Source: Mucilaginibacter inviolabilis (lineage in GTDB: Bacteria > Bacteroidota > Bacteroidia > Sphingobacteriales > Sphingobacteriaceae). From it: 64,000 nt of DNA. The notes under the pieces were generated by a model. That model did not search any database and was not told the DNA's origin. It saw nothing but the letters and a program-made list of their open reading frames with translations. How positions within the stretch are numbered: the first letter of the stretch is position 1; each line of letters starts with the position of its first letter. A program made the position numbers and the translations under genes. This document shows, piece after piece, positions 27,358 through 36,612 of this stretch. Location of the stretch: NCBI RefSeq assembly GCF_011089895.1, contig NZ_JAANAT010000001.1:868001-932000 (forward strand), read 5' to 3'.

Positions 27358-28293
27358 ATGAAAGATATTGCCAGAAGGGTTTTTGATATTGAGATTGAGT
27401 CGTTACAACATGTTGCCGGCTTAATTGATGATGAATTTACCAAAGTAGTAAATGTGATACTAAATACTACAGGTAAACTGGTGGTGATCGGCATAGGTAA
27501 ATCAGGCCTGATTGGTAAAAAAATTGCTGCTACACTGGCCAGCACAGGTACACCAAGTTTTTTTCTGCACCCGGGCGAAGCTTTTCATGGCGATTTGGGT
27601 ATGGTAAGTTCTAATGATATTGTGATGCTGATATCATATTCGGGCGAAACAGATGAGGTACTCCGGATCATTCCGTTTTTAACCTGGAACAAGAACCTTG
27701 TCATTGGTGTTACCGGTAACCCGAGTTCAACAGTAGCCAGGAATAGCCACCATCATCTGAACATAAAAATTTCAAGAGAGGCCTGTCCGTTTGAGCTGGC
27801 ACCAACTTCGTCAACCACAGCGGCGTTGGTTATGGGTGATGCCCTGGCTATCGCATTAATGGAGTCGCGCGGTTTTCAGCAGCATGATTTTGCCCGTTTT
27901 CATCCCGGCGGAAGCCTGGGGCGTAAGCTATTGGTTAAGGTAAAAGACCTGATGCGTACAGATAAGTTGCCTTTTATAAACGAAGATGCGCCCTTTATGG
28001 AGTTACTACTCAATATGTCTGCAGGTCGGTTGGGGATGGTGATGGTAGGCGATGCTACTTATATCAAAGGAATAGTTACCGATGGTGACCTGCGTAGAGC
28101 ATTATTACACCATCCGGATACTTCTACGTTAACTGTGGCCGAAATCATGACCTCGAACCCTATAATTATTGATGGAGATGAGTTTGTGAGCCGTGCCGAA
28201 CAATTAATGATCGAAAAAAAGATCACCACTTTGCTGGTTGGGTCTGCGGCAGACAGAACTATTCAGGGTGTTTATCAGATCTATAATCAGTAG
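27358..28293 (+). CDS. kdsD: Arabinose-5-phosphate isomerase (KdsD, SIS plus two CBS domains)
   Basis: This 311-aa enzyme converts ribulose-5-phosphate to arabinose-5-phosphate, the substrate of KdsA just upstream. The SIS domain (about 30-170) shows GIGKSGLIGKKIAATLASTG, SYSGETDE and LAPTSSTTAALVMGDALA. Two CBS motifs follow (about 200-311), including GIVTDGDLRR. Length fits the KdsD/GutQ family (about 320 aa). An AATTCACT repeat stands directly before the start. Confidence 0.93.
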   Translation: MKDIARRVFDIEIESLQHVAGLIDDEFTKVVNVILNTTGKLVVIGIGKSGLIGKKIAATLASTGTPSFFLHPGEAFHGDLGMVSSNDIVMLISYSGETDEVLRIIPFLTWNKNLVIGVTGNPSSTVARNSHHHLNIKISREACPFELAPTSSTTAALVMGDALAIALMESRGFQQHDFARFHPGGSLGRKLLVKVKDLMRTDKLPFINEDAPFMELLLNMSAGRLGMVMVGDATYIKGIVTDGDLRRALLHHPDTSTLTVAEIMTSNPIIIDGDEFVSRAEQLMIEKKITTLLVGSAADRTIQGVYQIYNQ

Positions 28294-28349
28294 AGTGAGT
28301 TAAGCATCATAAAAAATAAATCTATATTTACGATCTACAGCTATAAAAA

Positions 28350-29687
28350 ATGATTGATCAATCGTCAAATCAATTCTCCAAAAAATTTGTACCACCAACC
28401 AGTACTCAAATCGCCATTATCGGGTTAGGGTATGTTGGTTTGCCCTTAGCCGTAGAATTTGCTAAAAAATATCCTGTAAAAGGATTTGATATTAAGCAAA
28501 GTCGAGTTGATGAATTGAATAATGCCTTTGATCGTACCCTCGAGACCGATTCAATTGTATTGTCATCAGTATTAACAATTGATGCAACAGGAACGAAAGG
28601 GCTCATATTTACATCTTCTGTTCAGGATATTGCTTCATGCAATATTTATATTATCGCTGTACCTACACCGACGGATCAGTATAATCGTCCGGATCTGAGT
28701 TTATTGGTTAAGGCCAGTAAAAGTGTTGGTAGTGTACTTAAAGCGGGTGATGTAGTGATATATGAATCAACCGTATATCCAGGTGCTACGGAAGATGTTT
28801 GTGTCCCGGTATTAGAGCAAACATCAGGGTTGAAATTTAACAACGACTTTTTTGCCGGATATTCACCGGAACGTATAAATCCGGGCGACAAAGTACACAC
28901 GCTTACCAATATTTTAAAAGTAACTGCGGGCTCAACAACAGAAGCAGCCGATTTTATTGATGGGCTTTACCGGTCTATCATAACCGCAGGAACGCACAAA
29001 GCACCCAGTATAAAGGTGGCTGAAGCTTGTAAGGTGATCGAAAACTCGCAGCGGGATATTAATATAGCCTTTGTAAATGAACTGGCCAAAATATTTAACA
29101 TGATGAATATTGATACTCATGCTGTTTTAGAGGCCGCTGGCACCAAGTGGAATTTCCTGAATTTTAAACCCGGACTGGTTGGCGGGCATTGTACAGGTGT
29201 TGATCCTTATTATCTGGCACAAAAGGCGCAGGAGGTGGGGTATCACCCTGAAATTATACTGGCTGGTCGTAGACTGAACGACGGCATGGGCTCTTACGTA
29301 GCTTTGGAAGTAATAAAACTGATGATAAAAAATGATATATCGGTTAAATATTCCAATATATTAGTATTAGGATTTACTTTTAAAGAAAATTGTCCCGATG
29401 TTCGTAATACCCGGGTTATTGATATTGTGAAAGTTTTGAGCAGCTTTGAAGCAAATTGCGAGATATATGATCCCTGGGCCGACCCGACAGAGGTTAAACA
29501 GGAATACGGTGTAGACACTATAAAGGATATTCATAAGCTGGGTGGAAATTATGATGCTATTGTTATAGCCGTTGGGCATCGGGAGTTTCTTGAACTAAAT
29601 TATAGCGAGCTCAAGAAAAACGATTTATCAGTTATATATGATATCAAAGGGATCTTAGAAAAAGATCTTGTAAACGGCCGCTTATAA
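28350..29687 (+). CDS. UDP-sugar 6-dehydrogenase (VipA/TviB/WbpO-like)
   Basis: This 445-aa NAD-dependent dehydrogenase oxidises the C6 of a UDP-N-acetylhexosamine to the uronic acid. The Rossmann motif [19 protein letters not shown] at the N-terminus, [15 protein letters not shown] and the catalytic [14 protein letters not shown] (Cys281) are present, with a C-terminal UDP-binding domain ([15 protein letters not shown]). The sequence style is of the TviB/WbpO class and not UDP-glucose dehydrogenase, but the exact sugar cannot be fixed by eye. The sugar transferase downstream suggests capsule or exopolysaccharide synthesis. Confidence 0.88.
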   Translation: MIDQSSNQFSKKFVPPTSTQIAIIGLGYVGLPLAVEFAKKYPVKGFDIKQSRVDELNNAFDRTLETDSIVLSSVLTIDATGTKGLIFTSSVQDIASCNIYIIAVPTPTDQYNRPDLSLLVKASKSVGSVLKAGDVVIYESTVYPGATEDVCVPVLEQTSGLKFNNDFFAGYSPERINPGDKVHTLTNILKVTAGSTTEAADFIDGLYRSIITAGTHKAPSIKVAEACKVIENSQRDINIAFVNELAKIFNMMNIDTHAVLEAAGTKWNFLNFKPGLVGGHCTGVDPYYLAQKAQEVGYHPEIILAGRRLNDGMGSYVALEVIKLMIKNDISVKYSNILVLGFTFKENCPDVRNTRVIDIVKVLSSFEANCEIYDPWADPTEVKQEYGVDTIKDIHKLGGNYDAIVIAVGHREFLELNYSELKKNDLSVIYDIKGILEKDLVNGRL

Positions 29688-29908
29688 TCATTGTTATAAC
29701 CAGATAAAAAATCTGTTTATAGCGTTGAAGGGGCCTTTGTTTTTGGTTAATTGTTTTATATTTGATGTATATGGATGTTCTTAATTTATGATTTTGCGGA
29801 TAGCCTTTTACAGTGTTACAATCCGTTTAACAATCAACCTTCAGGTTGCTATATAAATAAATTATGCTAATTTTAGCGTGTGTTTTCTACAGTAATAAGC
29901 TCTAATAA

Positions 29909-31312
29909 ATGATTCACAGATACGCTACTTTTATTAAAGCAGTGAACCTTACCATTGATTATATTATACTTAATATAAGCATGGTGATTTCTTACTTCAT
30001 CGAAGATAGATCATATATTTTTTGGATAAATAACAGGAGATATTTGCCTATTGTATTAGTGTTTAATTTAATTTGGTTACTCTCTGCTAACATCACCGGT
30101 TTATATGAACATGTTTTAAATAAAGACTCCATAAAAACCTACCGTGGTGTAATTAAAACTTATCTTTTATTTGTAAGCTTTATTTGTTTCACCATAATTA
30201 TACTGATCGGAACGAAGGCCTACTTTATAACCCGCGAATATTTGTTCTATTCACTGGCATTGTTTGGCTTTTTGCTGGGGTTGTGGAAATTGATTTTCCT
30301 CACTATCCGTAAGAGTGATCGCGCTTCGCTAATTGATACGCGGGCTGTAATTATTATTGGTGGGGGCCGGATAGGGTCAGATTTGCATAGCTTCTTTAAA
30401 CAAAACCCGGAACGCGGTTATAGCCTGATTGGTTTTTTTGATGATCGAACCGAGCACACGATGGATAAACGCCTTTACCTGGGCGGAACCGAGGATTGTA
30501 TCAGTTATGTGCTCAATAATAAAGTTGATGAGATATTTTGTACCCTTCCAAATTCAGAAGCCCAAACTATCGAAAAGCTGATGCTGGACGCGGATAAAAA
30601 CCTCATCAGATTTAAATTTATACCCGAATATTATGATTATGCCAAAAAGCCAACCTTTATACAAAGTTTTGGGCATATCCCGGTAATATCAGTAAGGCCC
30701 GAACCTTTAGAAAACATGCTTAACCGGTCAATTAAACGATTGTTTGACGTAGCGTTTTCTCTATTCATTATTTTATTTGTTTTTAGCTGGTTATTCCCGA
30801 TACTGGCCATTTTGATTAAATTGGAATCAAGGGGGCCTATATTTTTTGTACAGGAACGTTCTGGGCGTGATAATAAGCCTTTTAAGTGTTACAAATTCCG
30901 CAGTATGCGGGTAAATAAAGATTCTGATAAAAAACAGGCTACCCGTGGCGATTCACGTATCACCAAAACCGGGGCGTTTATTCGTAAAACAAGTATTGAT
31001 GAATTACCACAATTCTTTAATGTGCTTTTGGGTAATATGTCTGTAGTTGGGCCAAGACCACACATGATCAGTCATACCCAGCAATATTCGCAGCTGATAG
31101 ATACTTTCATGGTAAGGCATTTTCTTAAACCGGGTATTACTGGCTGGGCTCAGATACAGGGCCTTAGGGGTGAAACACAAACAACCCAGGCTATGCTGGA
31201 GCGTGTGGAGGCTGATGTTTGGTATTTAGAAAACTGGTCGTTCCTGCTGGACATGAAGATTATTTTCCTAACTGTTTGGAATGTGGTGAAAGGCGAGAAA
31301 AACGCGTTTTAA
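29909..31312 (+). CDS. Polyprenyl-phosphate sugar phosphotransferase (WcaJ-like)
   Basis: This 467-aa enzyme starts a polysaccharide repeat unit by moving a sugar phosphate to undecaprenyl phosphate. Four N-terminal transmembrane segments lie in residues 10-125. A Rossmann-like CoA-binding-type domain follows (VIIIGGGRIGSDLHSFF). After one more membrane helix, the catalytic bacterial sugar transferase domain shows GPIFFVQERSGRDNKPFKCY, KFRSMR, DELPQFFNVLLGNMSVVGPR and LKPGITGWAQ. It pairs with the UDP-sugar dehydrogenase 221 bp upstream. Confidence 0.9.
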   Translation: MIHRYATFIKAVNLTIDYIILNISMVISYFIEDRSYIFWINNRRYLPIVLVFNLIWLLSANITGLYEHVLNKDSIKTYRGVIKTYLLFVSFICFTIIILIGTKAYFITREYLFYSLALFGFLLGLWKLIFLTIRKSDRASLIDTRAVIIIGGGRIGSDLHSFFKQNPERGYSLIGFFDDRTEHTMDKRLYLGGTEDCISYVLNNKVDEIFCTLPNSEAQTIEKLMLDADKNLIRFKFIPEYYDYAKKPTFIQSFGHIPVISVRPEPLENMLNRSIKRLFDVAFSLFIILFVFSWLFPILAILIKLESRGPIFFVQERSGRDNKPFKCYKFRSMRVNKDSDKKQATRGDSRITKTGAFIRKTSIDELPQFFNVLLGNMSVVGPRPHMISHTQQYSQLIDTFMVRHFLKPGITGWAQIQGLRGETQTTQAMLERVEADVWYLENWSFLLDMKIIFLTVWNVVKGEKNAF

Positions 31313-31313
31313 C

Positions 31314-32102
31314 ATGGCTGTTTTTCACGATCAGCTCAATCGTGTGGTCAGTTTGCCGGTATCTCCACAAAGGATCATATCTATAGTGCCCTCTCAAACT
31401 GAATTGCTATTTCATTTAGGACTCGATACCGAGATTATCGGAATCACCAAATTTTGTATCCATCCGCAGAGTAAATTTAAAGCAGTAGCCAAAGTAGGAG
31501 GAACCAAACAATTAAATATCGACCAGATAAAGGCTTTAAAGCCAGATTTAATCATCGCCAATAAAGAAGAGAATGAGCGTAGCCAGGTAGAAGAACTCAT
31601 GGCCATTTACCCGGTTTGGATTAGCGATATCCATGATCTTAATAGCGCGCTGGAGATGATCAGAATTGTAGGATTGCTTGTAAATCGTGAAACGGAAGCC
31701 CGGGCTTTGTATAACGATATTATTAGTCGCTTCACTCATCTGTTATTACCTGCCTTGAATTTAAAAGTAGCTTATTTTATATGGCGCAAACCTTATATGG
31801 TTGCCGGTTCTGGTACTTTTATTGATAACATGCTTCAAAGGTGCGGATTGATCAACGCCATAGATAAAAAACGGTACCCAGAGATAAACTCACAGGAAAT
31901 AACAGATCTTAACCCCGATCTGATCTTTTTATCATCAGAACCATATCCTTTTAGGCAAAAACATATAGACGAATTTAAGCTGATGGTACCCAATGCTAAG
32001 GTAATCCTGGTTGATGGCGAAATGTTTTCGTGGTATGGCAGCCGTTTATTGTACGCTCCCGATTACTTTACAACTATCATGCAGGCCTTAACATTAAATT
32101 AA
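31314..32102 (+). CDS. BtuF-like helical-backbone metal/cobalamin-binding protein
   Basis: This 262-aa protein resembles the periplasmic binding proteins of vitamin B12 and siderophore ABC transporters: PQRIISIVPSQTELLFHLGL, GGTKQLNIDQIKALKPDLII and GSGTFIDNMLQRCGLINA. It has no signal peptide or lipobox, and its ATG lies 1 nt after the preceding stop, so it is probably cytoplasmic or uses a non-standard route. No permease or ATPase is nearby. Cobalamin-related binding is the usual annotation for this subfamily, but the ligand is not shown here. Confidence 0.78.
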   Translation: MAVFHDQLNRVVSLPVSPQRIISIVPSQTELLFHLGLDTEIIGITKFCIHPQSKFKAVAKVGGTKQLNIDQIKALKPDLIIANKEENERSQVEELMAIYPVWISDIHDLNSALEMIRIVGLLVNRETEARALYNDIISRFTHLLLPALNLKVAYFIWRKPYMVAGSGTFIDNMLQRCGLINAIDKKRYPEINSQEITDLNPDLIFLSSEPYPFRQKHIDEFKLMVPNAKVILVDGEMFSWYGSRLLYAPDYFTTIMQALTLN

Positions 32103-32140
32103 TAACAAAGAAATGAGGGAGATAGCTAAAAAACGAAAAT

Positions 32141-32175
32141 TTTGTTTTAATATTTACCATTAAACACTATCTTTG
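32141..32175 (+). promoter_or_regulatory. Promoter of tRNA-Leu(TAG)
   Basis: A TTTG box at 32141-32144 and a perfect -7 box TATCTTTG at 32168-32175 precede the tRNA by about 21 nt. This is the standard Bacteroidota housekeeping layout, with a slightly long spacer (23 nt). Confidence 0.6.
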
Positions 32176-32196
32176 CGACCTGTTAAAAATCCTAAT

Positions 32197-32278
32197 GCGG
32201 AAGTGGCGTAATTGGTAGCCGCACCAGACTTAGGATCTGGCGCTTCACGGCGTGGGGGTTCGAGTCCCTTCTTCCGCA
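32197..32278 (+). tRNA. tRNA-Leu (anticodon TAG)
   Basis: The acceptor GCGGAAG pairs with CTTCCGC. The anticodon stem CCAGA/TCTGG encloses CTTAGGA (anticodon TAG). A class II variable arm and the T-arm GGGGGTTCGAGTCCC are present. CCA is not encoded. A 29-nt copy of its 3' end occurs on the other strand at 41525-41553. Confidence 0.95.
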
Positions 32279-32291
32279 CAAACAGCATTTA

Positions 32292-32319
32292 AACCCGGTC
32301 AATTCGACTGGGTTTTTTT
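32292..32319 (+). terminator. Terminator of tRNA-Leu(TAG)
   Basis: AACCCGGTC pairs with GACTGGGTT (one G-U) around AATTC, followed by a T-run. A near-identical hairpin recurs at 33777-33805. Confidence 0.85.
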
Positions 32320-32482
32320 GTTTCAGATGGCTTGGTTTAGATTTTTATATCCTATCGTCATGCACAATTGTTGGTAAGTACCAATCAATACACATTGATT
32401 GTATGCAGCGCGTGTATGTAATTTGCAGCAATTTACAGCGCCAGAAAATGGCAGTAATCCCTATTAAAAACACAATTTATAA

Positions 32483-33691
32483 ATGAAGAAAAGTTTACTT
32501 AAATCCGCAATAATTTATCTACTAGTAACCGTTGTTTGCGGGAGTACTTCATACGCACAGAAAAGATATAACGGACAAAGGATAATTGTGATTATGATGG
32601 ACGGTTTTGGCGAAAAGTACTACCGGCAGGCATTAATGCCTTTTCTTAATCAAATGGAAAAGGAGGGTATCTACAAGGTTGTTCCGTCGTTGATGCCTGC
32701 TGTTACTAATGTAAACAACATGGCTATTGCCACTGGTACCCCTCCCGAACAAAATGGTATTACAGGCAATGTATTTTATGATGACAAAAAACAGCAAGAG
32801 GTTTACATAGAAGATCCGTCAATACTGCTTAGTCCATCTATCTTTCAAAAAGCGCATGCACAAGGTGTTAAATCGGCTCTTCTTTCTGTAAAAAAGAAAA
32901 CAATAGATGTACTGGGTCAATATGCCGATTATACAATATGCCCAGAATGTCTTACCGCCCAAACCAAATGGAACGGCACCCCGTTACGTTTTTCAGATGT
33001 TTATTCCAGGGAAGTTAGTTATCAGTTATTTACCGCTGCTAATACTTTGTTGAAGACTGATAAGAATGTAAAATTGATATATATCCACACTACCGACTAT
33101 CCCATGCATATGTGGCCGCCCGAAAGCGACAGTGTAAAGGTTTTTCTGACAAATATTGACAATTATATAGCCCAGCTTCATAGCACAGCACCCGATGCTG
33201 CCATTTTACTGACAGCTGATCATGACCTGAATCACAAATCTCAGGCCTGGGACCTGGAAAAATACCTGGCAGAACAACAAACCCCAGTTAAAATTGTGAT
33301 CAGTCCGGAAAAAGACAGATACATTGTACACCACAGAGGGCTTGGTGGGGCAGCTTATGTTTATTTACAAAAAAGCAGTGATGCCGAAAAAGTACGGCAA
33401 AATCTGGTCAAGGTACAAGGCGTAGATGCTGTTTTAACCAAAGCTGAAGCTGTAAAAAAGTATCATTTAATGCCCAGTAGGATTGGTGATTTTATGGTAT
33501 TGGGCGACCGGGAAACTGTTTTTGGACATTTGGAAACCGGATCGTATGAAAAGCTGCCGGATACTTACAGAAGTCATGGTTCGGAATACGAAGCACAGGT
33601 TCCGCTGTTTGTATTTAATGCTAAAAAGGCGCCATCGGCAGATTATTTTAACTGGAATTATAAATTAGCGGCCTGGTTGTTTAATAATTAA
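32483..33691 (+). CDS. Secreted phosphonoacetate-hydrolase-like phosphatase superfamily enzyme
   Basis: This 402-aa protein has a signal peptide ending near TSYAQ and the alkaline-phosphatase fold of nucleotide pyrophosphatase/phosphonoacetate hydrolase enzymes. The motif PAVTNVNNMAIATGTPPEQN places the nucleophile Thr75. Metal ligands are expected at Asp40 (MMDGF), in TTDYPMHMW, TADHDLNH and YRSHGSEYE. PhnA-type enzymes cleave the C-P bond of phosphonoacetate, and other members act on nucleotides or phosphodiesters, so the substrate is open. It stands alone between two near-identical terminator hairpins. Confidence 0.8.
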   Translation: MKKSLLKSAIIYLLVTVVCGSTSYAQKRYNGQRIIVIMMDGFGEKYYRQALMPFLNQMEKEGIYKVVPSLMPAVTNVNNMAIATGTPPEQNGITGNVFYDDKKQQEVYIEDPSILLSPSIFQKAHAQGVKSALLSVKKKTIDVLGQYADYTICPECLTAQTKWNGTPLRFSDVYSREVSYQLFTAANTLLKTDKNVKLIYIHTTDYPMHMWPPESDSVKVFLTNIDNYIAQLHSTAPDAAILLTADHDLNHKSQAWDLEKYLAEQQTPVKIVISPEKDRYIVHHRGLGGAAYVYLQKSSDAEKVRQNLVKVQGVDAVLTKAEAVKKYHLMPSRIGDFMVLGDRETVFGHLETGSYEKLPDTYRSHGSEYEAQVPLFVFNAKKAPSADYFNWNYKLAAWLFNN

Positions 33692-33776
33692 TGGAGTAAT
33701 TATTATTGGATATGATATATTTTATTGATTATCAATAGAATATATTTATTGTATTCTTAAGAGTCAACGGTATTTA

Positions 33777-33805
33777 AACCCGGTCACTTTGACTGGGTTT
33801 TTGTT
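33777..33805 (+). terminator. Terminator, near copy of the tRNA-Leu(TAG) terminator
   Basis: AACCCGGTC pairs with GACTGGGTT around ACTTT, followed by TTTTGTTTT. With flanking bases it matches the hairpin behind tRNA-Leu(TAG) at all but two or three positions over about 30 nt, in direct orientation. Confidence 0.85.
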
Positions 33806-33856
33806 TTCTTGCCGCCTAAATTCAATATATTTACTTTCAAAGTTTCGATGTTCGAT

Positions 33857-35701
33857 ATGAAAAATATTTACCTATTTATCCTGTTATTTTTTCCAATTAC
33901 AGGAATCGCTCAAAATGCCGATTCAACCTGGTTTGTAAATAACTATACTAAAAAAGAGGTGACCATACCGATGCGGGATGGGGTTAAGCTTTTTACATCT
34001 ATTTATATACCCAAAGATCAATCAGAAAAACACCCTATATTGCTTACCCGAACACCTTATTCTGTTGGGCCCTATGGAACAGCTTACAGACCCTATTGGC
34101 GTAGTTATATGATGCGCTATTGCCATGAGGGTTATATTATGGTTAACCAGGATATTCGTGGCAAATATATGAGTGAAGGTATATTTGAAGTTGTACGCCC
34201 CTTTAACCCCAATAAAAAAACAAATAAAGATATTGATGAGGCAAGCGACAGTTACGACACTATTGACTGGCTTGTAAAAAACATTGATAACAATAATGGC
34301 AATGTTGGTGGAATAGGTATATCATTCCCGGGCTTTTATGCCACTATGATAGCGCTAAGCGGTCACCCAGCCTTAAAGGCAGTTAGTCCGCAGGCACCGG
34401 TTACTGATCGCTTTTTTGGCGATGACGACCACCACAATGGAGTCATGATGCTGATGGATGCTTTTGATTTCCATGTGGGTTATGGCTTTAGCGCACCGAG
34501 CCGTACACCGTCCATAAAAGGTACAAAAGGTGTCAATATAAACTATAATGATAATTACGATTATTATTTAAAGATAGGGGCAATGCCCCATTTTACCAAA
34601 CTGAGTGGTGATACCATGAAATTTTGGAGCGATATGATGAATCATCCCAATCTGGATGCCTGGTGGAAGGCCCGTGATGCCCGTAGCGGAATAAAAAATG
34701 TTAAACCGGCTATGCTCATAACCGGTGGCCTCTTTGACGCCGAAGACGGTTACGGTGCCTGGCATACTTATGAAGCTTTGATTAAGCAAAGCCCGGCAAC
34801 TAACAGTAAACTGGTCATGGGGCCCTGGTACCACGGGCAATGGGCCAGTAAGGATGGCACCCATTTAGGCAATGTACGGTTTGACAGCAATACCTCACTA
34901 TATTACCAGGATATGGAAGTCCCATTCTTTAATTATTATCTAAAAGGAAAGGGGACAGACACCTTAAGTAAGGTGAATGTTTTTTTTACAGGTGAAAATA
35001 AATGGCACAAATTTTCGCAATGGCCACTGGCCTATATTAAACAAACGCCTGTTTATCTGCAGGCAAATGGTAAACTATCATTTGAAGCTACAAAAAGTGC
35101 TAAACCTACGTTTGATAGTTACATAAGTGACCCCGCCAAACCTGTCCCTTACGCCGAAAAAGTGCACGCCAACCGAACCCGGGAGTATATGGATGATGAT
35201 CAGCGTTTTGCCGCCCGCCGTACAGATGTGCTGGTTTATGATACAGGCGTGTTAACAGACAATATAACACTAGCTGGCCCGCTTGTAGCCGATCTGATGG
35301 TAAGTTTATCAAGCACAGATGCAGATTTTGTAGTGAAGTTGATTGATGTGTTTCCAGAAGATACGCCAGCCAACCCGGTTACAAAATACCCGATGGGCGG
35401 TTACCAGATGCTGGTGCGTGCCGAAATTATGCGCGGCAAATTCCGTAATAGCTTTGAGAAACCAGAGCCGTTTATACCCGGCAAACCAACACGGGTAAAA
35501 TACATCCTGCCCGATGTTGCACATACCTTTAAAAAAGGCCATAAAATAATGATCCAGGTGCAAAGCAGCTGGTTTCCGTTAACAGACAGGAATCCGCAGC
35601 AGTTTGTTGATATTAACCAGGCAAAGGATGCCGATTTTATAAAAGAAACCATCCACATCTATCATAACAGCTCGAAGATTATATTGCCTGTTATGAAGTA
35701 G
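33857..35701 (+). CDS. Secreted CocE/NonD-family hydrolase (X-Pro dipeptidyl-peptidase S15 fold)
   Basis: This 614-aa alpha/beta hydrolase has a signal peptide (MKNIYLFILLFFPITGIAQN). The catalytic domain starts IPMRDGVKLFTSIYIPKD, with nucleophile Ser in GIGISFPGFYA and a likely acid/His pair in GLFDAEDGYGAW and GPWYHGQW. The C-terminal jelly-roll typical of CocE (S15 C-terminal domain) runs from about residue 390 to 605. Such enzymes hydrolyse esters, amides or acyl-peptides in the periplasm. The ATG at 33857 is used because it begins the signal peptide; the upstream TTG at 33809 is unlikely. Confidence 0.88.
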   Translation: MKNIYLFILLFFPITGIAQNADSTWFVNNYTKKEVTIPMRDGVKLFTSIYIPKDQSEKHPILLTRTPYSVGPYGTAYRPYWRSYMMRYCHEGYIMVNQDIRGKYMSEGIFEVVRPFNPNKKTNKDIDEASDSYDTIDWLVKNIDNNNGNVGGIGISFPGFYATMIALSGHPALKAVSPQAPVTDRFFGDDDHHNGVMMLMDAFDFHVGYGFSAPSRTPSIKGTKGVNINYNDNYDYYLKIGAMPHFTKLSGDTMKFWSDMMNHPNLDAWWKARDARSGIKNVKPAMLITGGLFDAEDGYGAWHTYEALIKQSPATNSKLVMGPWYHGQWASKDGTHLGNVRFDSNTSLYYQDMEVPFFNYYLKGKGTDTLSKVNVFFTGENKWHKFSQWPLAYIKQTPVYLQANGKLSFEATKSAKPTFDSYISDPAKPVPYAEKVHANRTREYMDDDQRFAARRTDVLVYDTGVLTDNITLAGPLVADLMVSLSSTDADFVVKLIDVFPEDTPANPVTKYPMGGYQMLVRAEIMRGKFRNSFEKPEPFIPGKPTRVKYILPDVAHTFKKGHKIMIQVQSSWFPLTDRNPQQFVDINQAKDADFIKETIHIYHNSSKIILPVMK

Positions 35702-35799
35702 GGTAAGCTTTTCGACGGAGAAAGGGCTTCTCCTTCGGGACAAGTCCCCTTAATTCTGACGGGGTGAGATTTAATTTTAGGTGATTAACAAAGTTAATC

Positions 35800-35807
35800 T
35801 ATCTTTG
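35800..35807 (+). promoter_or_regulatory. -7 box of the efp promoter
   Basis: TATCTTTG, a perfect TAnnTTTG match, lies 27 nt before the efp ATG at 35835. A frame extended to 35781 would overlap it and is not supported. Confidence 0.6.
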
Positions 35808-35834
35808 GGACTTAAATTTTCTAATTATATTTTC

Positions 35835-36395
35835 ATGGCAAAGGCATCCGAAATTAAAGTAGGTAATATACTACGCTTCAACGGCGAACTGGTAACCGTA
35901 ACAGAAGTACTGCATCGTACACCAGGTAAAGGCGGAGCATTCTATCTGGATAAGTTTCGTAACATAAAAACAGGGAAAATTGTTGAAGCTCGCTTAGCTA
36001 CCGATGAGCAGGTTGAAATTTGCCGTGTAGAAACAAACGATTTTCAATACCTGTATGAAGATGGAGACGCCATGGTGATCATGGATAACACCACTTTCGA
36101 ACAGCATAATATCCCGAAAGCGCTTTTTGGGCCCGCGGTGAAATTCCTGAAAGAAGGAATGAGCGTGATTGTTTCGTTTGAAAGCGAAGAACCGATCATG
36201 GCAGTAGCACCCAACTTTGTGGATCTGGAGATTACCTACGCCGAACCTGCCGTTAAAGGTGATACCTCATCGGGGGCAATGAAAACAGCAACTACAGAAA
36301 ACGGAGTAGAAATTAAAGTACCACTCTTTGTTAATCAGGGTGATAAAATAAAAGTTGATACCCGCACCGGCGAATACGTTGAGCGGGCTAAATAG
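35835..36395 (+). CDS. efp: Elongation factor P
   Basis: This 186-aa factor rescues ribosomes stalled at polyproline. The three-domain sequence shows the loop RTPGKGGAF with Lys32 at the position that is modified or contacts the tRNA. The body TTFEQHNIPKALFGPAVKFL and the C-terminal IKVDTRTGEYVERAK block are typical. Length is exactly that of the family. The start is fixed by MAKASEIKVGN and by the promoter box just upstream. A strong terminator follows. Confidence 0.97.
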   Translation: MAKASEIKVGNILRFNGELVTVTEVLHRTPGKGGAFYLDKFRNIKTGKIVEARLATDEQVEICRVETNDFQYLYEDGDAMVIMDNTTFEQHNIPKALFGPAVKFLKEGMSVIVSFESEEPIMAVAPNFVDLEITYAEPAVKGDTSSGAMKTATTENGVEIKVPLFVNQGDKIKVDTRTGEYVERAK

Positions 36396-36422
36396 ATAAA
36401 CACCTATCAATTTATTATTAAA

Positions 36423-36462
36423 ACATAAAAAGCTTCTTAAGGAATTAAGGGGCTTTTTATGT
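36423..36462 (+). terminator. Terminator after efp
   Basis: ACATAAAAAGCTTCTTA pairs with TAAGGGGCTTTTTATGT (two G-U pairs) around a 6-nt loop, 28 nt after the efp stop. The arms contain A- and T-runs, so it may work in both directions. Confidence 0.8.
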
Positions 36463-36612
36463 TCAGGGAAACTTTTTATTTAGCGCTTTTCGCCTTTCAA
36501 ATGATCTGATTTTAGGAGAGGAGATACCTGTAATCGTATCAACAATATCTTCTCTTGGTCATTTTACTGCCGGGCAAAAAAATCAGTAACTTTAAAAAAA
36601 ATCTAGCAGTTT

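Noticed and set aside
35781..35834. Upstream start for EF-P
   Set aside because: It overlaps the -7 box, and the known EF-P N-terminus begins at the ATG at 35835.
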